Source: Arbacia lixula (Eukaryota > Echinodermata > Echinoidea > Arbacioida > Arbaciidae). Taken from it: a stretch of DNA of 64,000 nt. The notes beneath the pieces are model-generated. The model worked only from the letters and a program-made list of their open reading frames with translations, had not been told where the DNA came from and made no database searches. The position numbers and the translations under genes were made by a program. Numbering within the stretch: the first letter of the stretch is position 1; each line of letters begins with the position of its first letter. Where the stretch lies: positions 16,372,478 to 16,436,477 of the forward strand of contig OZ022596.1 of assembly GCA_963669155.1 (NCBI GenBank). Direction: 5' to 3'. Below are positions 24,088 through 32,600 of the stretch, one piece after another.

Positions 24088-24940
24088 CAACAACAATTAT
24101 AAACAAAAGTAAAAAGAAAAAATGCGGGGTCACCCCGCTTAATCCCCGGCCCATTACATACTAATAATATATTAATAAAAACATAGCTTCACGCTCGCTT
24201 TTATAAGTAGTACATGTACTTTAAAAAAAAAAATACTGTTTGGTTTCAAATCCCATTAATTGTATTTTAATTGTCAACAGATTTTGTTTTCCTTTGAAAT
24301 TACAATAAACTGAACCTTCCCTATAATTCCACTTGTTTTTTTTTTATGATTTTTTTTCTTCACTCGTATCCAACAAGACAATCAAGACATACCACTTTCC
24401 ACGTACCAGAACACTCCTCGCCCATAGACTCTTCAAATTTAACGGACCAAAATAATAACTCCTTACACCTAAATTTAAAACAATCTGCCACTCACATTCA
24501 AAAGAAAGCTAAAAAGACATATAATATAAATTGAGCTATACAATCAATTCTGCCTGCGCCCCCGAATAACCACACATATAAATACATCTAATGCAGTGTT
24601 CATCTAATATCGATAACAGCCCTCCCCCTCCATCCCCCCCCCCCCCCCCCTCCGTCCCCGCCTTTTCCCTTGCCTTATTTCTGATGATTTGTTATTTCAT
24701 TCATCAATGTAGTTACGTATATCAAGTTGGTTTATTATTGATCAATTTTGTTTAACATTTTCTTTGTTCAAAGGGGTCCAGCTGACAAGCTCTGCTTTTC
24801 TGGACTCCTTCATGAGACTCAGCATTATCTTGATCATTACCATTTGCGCACTATTTCATATATTTATATTTCATGTTATATTTGTATTATTGTTTCTACT
24901 ATGAGTTGTGGAAAAATAATAAGTTGCGAAATTACAAAAT
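24088..24940. other. AT-rich spacer, no gene
   Basis: Short T-, A- and C-runs only (for example the C-run at about 24636-24650). No recognisable gene or element. Confidence 0.4.
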
Positions 24941-24944
24941 GCAA

Positions 24945-25595
24945 GAAGAATAATAACATAAAGAAGAAAACAAAGAAGAAGAAAAAAAAACAAAAAAGAA
25001 GAAAGAAGAAAGAGAACTCGTAAAAGGAGAAGAAAAAGAAAACAAAGAAGGATGAGAAGAAGAAGAAGGATGAGAAGAAGAAGAAGAAGAAGAAGAAGAA
25101 GAAGAAGAAGAAGAAGAAGAAAAAGAAGAAGAAGAAGAAGAAGAAGAAGAAGAAGAAGAAGAAGAATAGGAAGAAGAAGAAGAAAACAAAAAGAAGAAGA
25201 AAGAAAATTCGAAAAAGAAGAAGAATAAGAAGAAGGAGAAGGAGAAGAAAACAAAGAAGAAGAAGAAGAAGAAAACGAAGAAGAATAAAACGAATAAGAA
25301 AAAGAAGAAGTGGAAGAAGATGAAGAAGCCGAGGAGGAGAAGGAGGAGGAGGAGGAGGAAGAGAATTAAGGAGGAGAAGAAGAAGAAGGAGAAGAAAAAG
25401 AAGAAGAAGAAGATGAAGAAGAAAAAGAAGAAGAAAAAAAAAGAAAAAGAAGAAAGAGAATGAGAAAAAGAAGAAGAAAATGAAGAAGAAGAAGAAGAAA
25501 AAGAAGAAGAAGAAGAAGAAGAAGAAGAAAAAGGAAAAAAGGTCAGAAGAAAAAAAAAGAAAAGGGAGAAGAACAAAAACAAGAAAGAAAAACAG
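24945..25595. repeat. Imperfect (GAA)n polypurine microsatellite, ~650 bases
   Basis: Almost pure A/G on the + strand, built of AAG/GAA/AGG triplets, longest around 25070-25170. Leu- and Phe-rich frames on the - strand are artefacts. Such GAA tracts can adopt triplex DNA. Confidence 0.95.
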
Positions 25596-25599
25596 TTAA

Positions 25600-26524
25600 C
25601 TGTTTAAATTTCTCGATATACTTGTTGCTTACTATAATCACCCTATATATATGCAATGAGAAAAAAAACGATTAATTGTATATTTAAAACATCAACAACA
25701 ACAAAAAGAAACTGCGTCTAATAATTCTTTTTTTTTATTACCAATAAGGAAATTGAAAAGGACATAGCGGCCTACATTATGACAATTTTTTTTTATTACT
25801 TTCATTGAAGCCAACACATGTAAAGTCTCCTCGGAATGGAACAGTATCACTATAAAATATTATTCATCTTTATCTATTTTTGTTAATTAGAACTATTATA
25901 CCTCAATATCAACAATAAAGTTATGCTGTAAAAGCTCTTAATGTTAATTTCTGTCGATCATTTAAATAGTTATTCTGTAAAGCATGTATCTTTTTAATCA
26001 CTAAAATAATTTAAAGGCTTTAAACATCAAAAGAGCGATTTGTGGAATCACACAACACACAACATTTTGGGAGAGCACCTTGCCTGTGCGGTCATAAAAT
26101 CAAACGCTCAAAAGACCATAACGTTCTTATCCTTCGACAGATTTTCGTCAAACCTTCACTGATATATTTTGTTCACGTTTCTGCTTAAAAGAAAAAAAAC
26201 AACTTAACTTCAGGGTCGACAGTCCCTTTAACCAGAGACAGCATTTTGTACACCAACCCACACTCATCGAAAATAAATCAATTTACCTAGATGCGATACA
26301 ATTCCAGTGGAACATTTTCGCACTACTCAGGTTGATCCATGTGTAAATTTCATTTTGAAATAAAATCTGACTTTTGAGATATCAATGATGAAAACACACA
26401 CAATTTTATTTTACGTCAACACAGCATGCAGCTGTGCACAAGCGCTTTGATGTGCACAAGCCTTCAAATATAGCGCCATCTACGTTCTAATCCTGAATGA
26501 TTGTAAAATTTATCGAGTTCAATC
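25600..26524. other. Upstream region of TYW2
   Basis: AT-rich, no gene and no clear TATA box near the start codon. 'atagcgccatct' lies 50-60 bases upstream of the ATG, in the likely promoter or 5' UTR. Confidence 0.3.
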
Positions 26525-26628
26525 ATGGAGCCGTCTGCTACGCCACGCGAATCTGCTCCTGTCTGCCAACCGTGTGATAATAATTCATGGGCATTACTGG
26601 TAGCAAGAAAACTTGCCCAAAATGCTAG
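26525..26628 (+). other. TYW2: TYW2 exon 1
   Basis: ATG at 26525 is followed by MEPSATPRESAPVCQPCDNN and then WALLVARKLAQNA. The donor is ag|gtaagt. The exon ends two bases into a codon completed by the first base of exon 2 (R35). This start matches the N-terminal position of other TYW2 proteins; no other in-frame ATG fits. Confidence 0.75.
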
Positions 26629-29600
26629 GTAAGTTGACCAATTCTAGTGTTCAACTAAGAGTGATTTTCCCCCGACAGTAACTCATTTGGGGAGCATGAT
26701 TTTGGTGACTGCCACGCACGAACGTACGGTGATGCGTGGGGACAGCGTGAGCGGGCTGGTCGCAGTGAGTAAGGTGATACTGATGGCTGCGTTGCTGTTG
26801 ACTGTAGTCTGTTGTGTATGATTTGCCCGCACACACTCCGGGGTTGTTGAACAGTTGTGACTGCCACGCGGGCTAAATTGAACACGAGCTGTGACTGTTT
26901 GAGTATTTGGTCTTGAGTCAACCATAAACATGATAATGACATTGCAACATGAAATATCTTGTTCTTTTTATAGTGACATGAAGCTCATGCAGTGACTCGT
27001 CTGCCATGTCTGCAGTTGGGTTAGGCTGGGACGGACACTCCGGCAAATCACCATCGCAGCTCAGAAACATGTTGAGCATTGCCATATTAAACGCATAATT
27101 AAGAAATTAAAAAACATGCCTGAAATGTGCATTCACGTTATCATGATTTGGATTTTGACAAGTTAGTGGACTCACCTAGACCTATAGACTAATATGATCT
27201 TAACTCTTTACATTATATGCTTTAGAGATTATTTCTCAGAAAAGAACGCGCTTTGACTTGTGCGGATAATCTCGCGCATGAGGGCTTGCTGCGTGCATTA
27301 TGTTTGAGGAACGTGTGATTTTTCGGCATGAGACCATTGTCAGTATGTGCATGCTACCCTATAACAGACATGCAGTGATTACCAACATTATTTATAGTAT
27401 ACATTTCTAAGAAATTCAGGATTTAAAGGGGACAGTTCATCAAGAATGAGATGCCTCCTTCGAAGAATGAGGCAGAATATGTACACTGCAGCTCAAAGGA
27501 ACTGGCATTGGTAAAGGGAAAGGGAAGGAGCCGCAGTTTTAAACCGCGGTATATTTTGTCTAGTTTAGCATATTTTATTTACAAAATATACTGCTGTTTA
27601 AAATTGCGGCTCCTTCCCTTTCCCTTTCCCTATGCCAATTCCTTAGAGTTGTAGTTAAGTGCACCGTGCGCGTACATTGAAAAATACCCCCAAATAAGCT
27701 AGTAAATGGTACGTTACAAATAAGTAATAAATATCCAATTAAAGGATAAAGCAACCAACTTAAGCCTGATGTTTACTGATGCTTATATTCTGTATTTTTG
27801 TTTTGTTTTATTTCCCAGGAAATTATTAGAGGAGAGAAACTATTGGGATGAGCTAGTTAATGGTACGGTACAAATAAGTAATGAATATTCAATAAGGATA
27901 AAGCAACCAACTTAAGCCTGATGTTTACTGATGCGTATATTTTGTATTCTTTTTTCGTTTTATTTCCCAGGAAATTATTAGAGGAGAGAAACTATTGGGA
28001 TGAGCTAGTAAATTTTACAGTACAAATAAGTAATGAATATCCAATAAGGATAAAGCAACCAACTTCAGCCCGATGTTTACTGATGCTTATATTCTGTATT
28101 TTTGTTTTGTTTTTTTCCCCAGGAAATTTTTAGAGGAGAGAAACTATTGGGATGAGCTAGTAAATGGTACGGTACAAATAAGTAATGAATATTCAATAAG
28201 GATAAAGCAACCAACTTCAGCCCGATGTTTACTGATGCTTATATTCTGTATTTTTGTTTCGTTTTATTTCCCAGGAAATTATTAGAGGAGAGAAACTATT
28301 GGGATGATTCCAGGAGACTTCTGAACGTAGACAACAACCACATCGCAATCCCTGTGTGTGCTTCCTTGGCAGCCATGGTACTAGATACACAAAAACACAG
28401 AGAGACTGGTGGTGGTTCCTTTCTTTTACAAGGAGGCAATGGCGTTTGTGTGAAACCCATTTCCAAGAGGTGTCTTCACCAGTCTGTTTTCTCAACTGGA
28501 AAGAGTGAGGGAGGTCCCAATCACATTGCAGCTGGATCAGAGAGTGGTGCCCAAACAAATCTTGGAATGAATGGGAATGGAGGCGCATGCACAGAGTGTC
28601 ACAATAAACAAGAACCTGTCCGAACATTGAGCCCTCCTGTTCATAACTCATTGAGAGAGAGTGGTGCACAAACACTTCTTGCAACAAACGCTGATTTAAG
28701 AATGTGTACAGACTCTCATGAAAAGCAACAACTTGTCAGGACTTCGTGCCCTCATGATCTTAACTCAGAGAGTGGTGCACTAACATATCTTGAAGAAAAC
28801 GACAATGGAGGCCCATGCTCAGACTCTTCTGAAAAACAACAACATGTCTGGACATCAACCCCATTTGCTCATGATCTTAACTCATCAGAGAGTGGTGAAA
28901 GGTCACATCTTGCAGCAGTTCCACACCACCCGCTGCATTTACCCGACTGTGAGAAGGGATTCCACCACTCACAGCATAGTGACTCATGTGAGGTTGGAGC
29001 TGACATCTGTGGCTTTGAGAGCAGACTTGTCCGTATGGAGCTACCGCGATCTAAGAAAGCACTGGCTACCACTCCCTATGAACGGATGAAGAGAGCGGTA
29101 GAGGGATGGGCGAAGGATGGAGGGATGGACTGGAAGGAGGAGCTGGAGAAGGAGATTCCTAAGACTTGGGAGAGACACGGTGACCTTGTGTTGCTTCCTG
29201 CGTCAAGCTTCAAAAGGCCAGAGTGGAATTCTGGGTAAGAAAATGACTTTTTGGGCAAGAGTGCTCATGATAATATTTCAATGATATCATAATGATATCA
29301 ATGAGTTCATGAGATGTTGAAAATAATTGCGCTCTTGCAGGAACATTGACACATTTAATATTTATTTTGGAGAGTATTCCACAAGAAGTATAATTCAATT
29401 GGCAAAAGTGACAGTAGTGCTGCATGACATTTCGATAATATGAAGTGTATGCGATATTGTGTTTATGACTTAAGCAATGGATCGTAAGGGCACAATTTTA
29501 CTTCAAATATCATTGATTATCACATTTCAATTGTGTTGCTTTGACATTGATATGGCCAAAATTTAGGGAAAGCATTTTTAAATACACAACCTAGCAGCAC

Positions 29601-32600
29601 ACTTTGCACGGCAGCAGCAGAAACACAAACACTAGGTTGGCTAGAGTGGCATTCTGTGTAAGAAAATAGCACGCTTGGCAATAACCTCATTTAGAGCATG
29701 TTGATAAGACGATTGGTTCTAATTTATTCACACTTTTTGATTCTTTTGGCAGTCCTGGCCTCTGGCCCACCATCGCCAAAGCCCTCAACTGTCTAAGGTT
29801 GGCCAGGAGAGGGCGTATTCAGCCAGACAACTTTAGGTCTCCACGCACCGAGCTGCTCCTAGGGGAATCCCCGTTGGTTGAGCACAAAGATAATGGAATC
29901 CTGTAGGTATCCACCCATCCATCTTTCTGTATGTACAGTTGATGCCAGAAGTTTACATACATGTACACCCAGGAAATTCAAAGAAAAGTTGACACTAGCC
30001 AGACATCATAAAATTTACTGTCTTATAAAATGTTTGTGCTATCATGACGAATTTGATATCAAACGAATGAGTATGTCATCCCTCTTCATCACATTGCTTT
30101 GTAAATGATGTACTGTATGTATCCAACCAGCCATTCTTCTTCATCATTTATACATGTATGCTTCAGAGCCTTAGAAGTAGCTTTGATTGGCGGACAGATC
30201 AAGGCCCTTGTAAGAAATTTATTTTGATCGGGTTTCAAATACAACAGAGAGGCGGTCCTTAGAGAGATACAGTACGAAGATTCTCAGAATACCAACTTAC
30301 AACAATATTAACACTGTATTATCTCTGAGAAACACAACAAAAGATAAAGCAAATGGTGAGACAATTGCCATCTATAAGAAATTAATTTTGATTGATTTCA
30401 AACATGACAGACATGTGGTCCTTAGAGAGATACAATGGTTCTCAGAATATCAACTTACAACAATATTAACACTGTATTATCTCTGAGAAACACAACAAAG
30501 GATAAAGCAAATGGTGAGACAATTGCCTTCTATAAGAAATTAATTTTGATTGATTTCAAACATGACAGAGATGTGGTCCTCAGAGAGATACAATGATTCT
30601 CAGAATACCAACTTACAGTAATATTAACACTGTGTTATCTCTGAAAGATGCAGCAAAAGAAAAGACAATCCCCCCCTCCCAGGCCTTGAAACTCCCTTTA
30701 ACTGACTGCTCATCTCCAAATGTAATGAGGGTGTGAAGTAAGGATGTATCCTCATCTTTTTTTTATAAATGGGTAATTAAGGAAGTTTTATTTCATTTTA
30801 TTTCATTGTTTTGTCTATAGGTATAGCTTTGACATCCGTTACAGCATGTTTTCATCAGGTAACATCACTGAGAAGCTGCGGGTAGCGAGCATGGACTGCA
30901 CTCAGGAGACTGTCGTGGATCTGTATGCAGGTATGTCTCTGACCTTTGACCTCTATCAATAGACTGTCGTGGATCTGTATGCAGGTGTGTCTCTGACCTT
31001 TGACCTCTATCAATAGACTGTCATGGATCTGTATGCAGGTATGTCTCTGACCTTTGACCTCTATCAATAGACTGTCGTGGATCTGTATGCGGGTATGTCT
31101 CTGACCTTTGACCTCTATCAATAGACCTTGTGTATTCTCTAGACTTAAGGACTAAACAATCTATGAGGCAAGAGCTTGGAGTGGAAGAAAACTGGCCAGT
31201 CCGTTTGATATAGAATCAGTCTGTGTTCAGATACAGCAAGAAGCTGGATTGATTGACTGATAAGAATTAACAACACTACTAATAGTAAATACATAATAAG
31301 TGTTGAATAGTTGATCTGGAAAGATTTACATTACTCAGTAAAATAAAGGAGGTTTATTTGCACACACTCAGACATACCAAACATCCTTCTTTCCTCATGC
31401 AATAAGACTGTGGACTTCCCTGTCAGAATCTACCATATTTGTTAATACATTTCAAATATAACTTGTTTATTTATTATTATCTATGATATGTATTTTTCAT
31501 GTTTGTATCATATTTTACTATGTATGTAAATATGTTTTTATGTTGATGGAAATAAATAAAGTTCAATCAATCAATCAATCAATATGCACCTTGTGTGACC
31601 ATTTTAAACAGAAGGTGCAGAGAGTCCAAATTCATTAAAAGGCACAGGAGTTTTATGTGCACACGTAGTTAGCATCACAGAGCACCACACTGTACATACG
31701 CACAAGGTATGAAAATACTCTGCGCTGGTAGAAAGACGAGAAGAGATGAGCGTTTGGAGAGAAACATCCTAGATTCCAACCAACCTTCCTACCTCCACCA
31801 TTGATCTAAAAGCCTCCTTTATGATGTCCTCCCACCAAACCTCCTTCCCACTGATTGTTAGACAGCCTCTGCCTCTTTTCCTGGGAAGCTGCATCTCTAG
31901 AATGCTTCTCTCTAATAAACTCTTTTTTTTTTATGACTGGAATTAAGATTAAAAATATTCCACTTGCCCCTATTCCTTCAGGCATAGGCTACTTCACACT
32001 GCCTTACCTAGTACACGCTGGTGCCAGCTTAATCTACGCGTGTGAATGGAACCCCCATGCAGTGGAGGCCCTTCGCACCAACCTGGAGCTGAACGGTGTG
32101 GCAGAGAGGTGTGTGGTGCTCCCTGGAGACAACAGAGAGGTACAATTCATGTCAACCTTCTCTTGTATATATTGTAAAACTTGTTATTATTGTGCAAGTT
32201 TATTTTAGCGGCGCTGCACACCTACGACATGTGCGCGGAATGTCATTTTTGCGGACAAGAAATGTCTCACTTCAAAGAAAGCCGCCACTGCATTAAAATA
32301 AAAACAAAGTACTGAACAAAGCATTATCACGCCCGTGTATCTCCACAGAAAAGCCAATGGCCAAGGAATGCGTCACAGCATGCAACACGCACATCAGTTG
32401 AATGCTAGTTCTAGTAACTCCACACAATCCTCAATAGACTTGCGCATGTAGCCTCCTGAAAATAGCAGGCTGGTTTTATATTTTTGGTGATATTTAATTC
32501 ACGCTTGGTCTGTGTTGCGCAAAAAGCATGAAAATAAATGTCAAGGGAAATTATGAAGCTGGTTTTGTAGTACTGTATACGCCATATATTTCACGAGTCT

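Noticed and set aside
23714..24164. Open frames crossing the 200-N gap
   Set aside because: They exist only because unknown bases were read as sense codons.
24871..25582. Ser/Phe- and Leu-rich proteins on the - strand
   Set aside because: They are encoded by the GAA polypurine tract; composition is simple and no start context or splice structure is present.
26651..26942. 95-codon - strand frames in TYW2 intron 1
   Set aside because: Three overlapping frames of similar length without motifs; no splice or promoter evidence on that strand.
29903..29909. Alternative donor gtag|gtatcc for TYW2 exon 3
   Set aside because: Joining from 29907 to exon 4 puts TAG in frame and removes the family-conserved NGI-x-Y-x-FD junction; the donor at 29903 preserves both.
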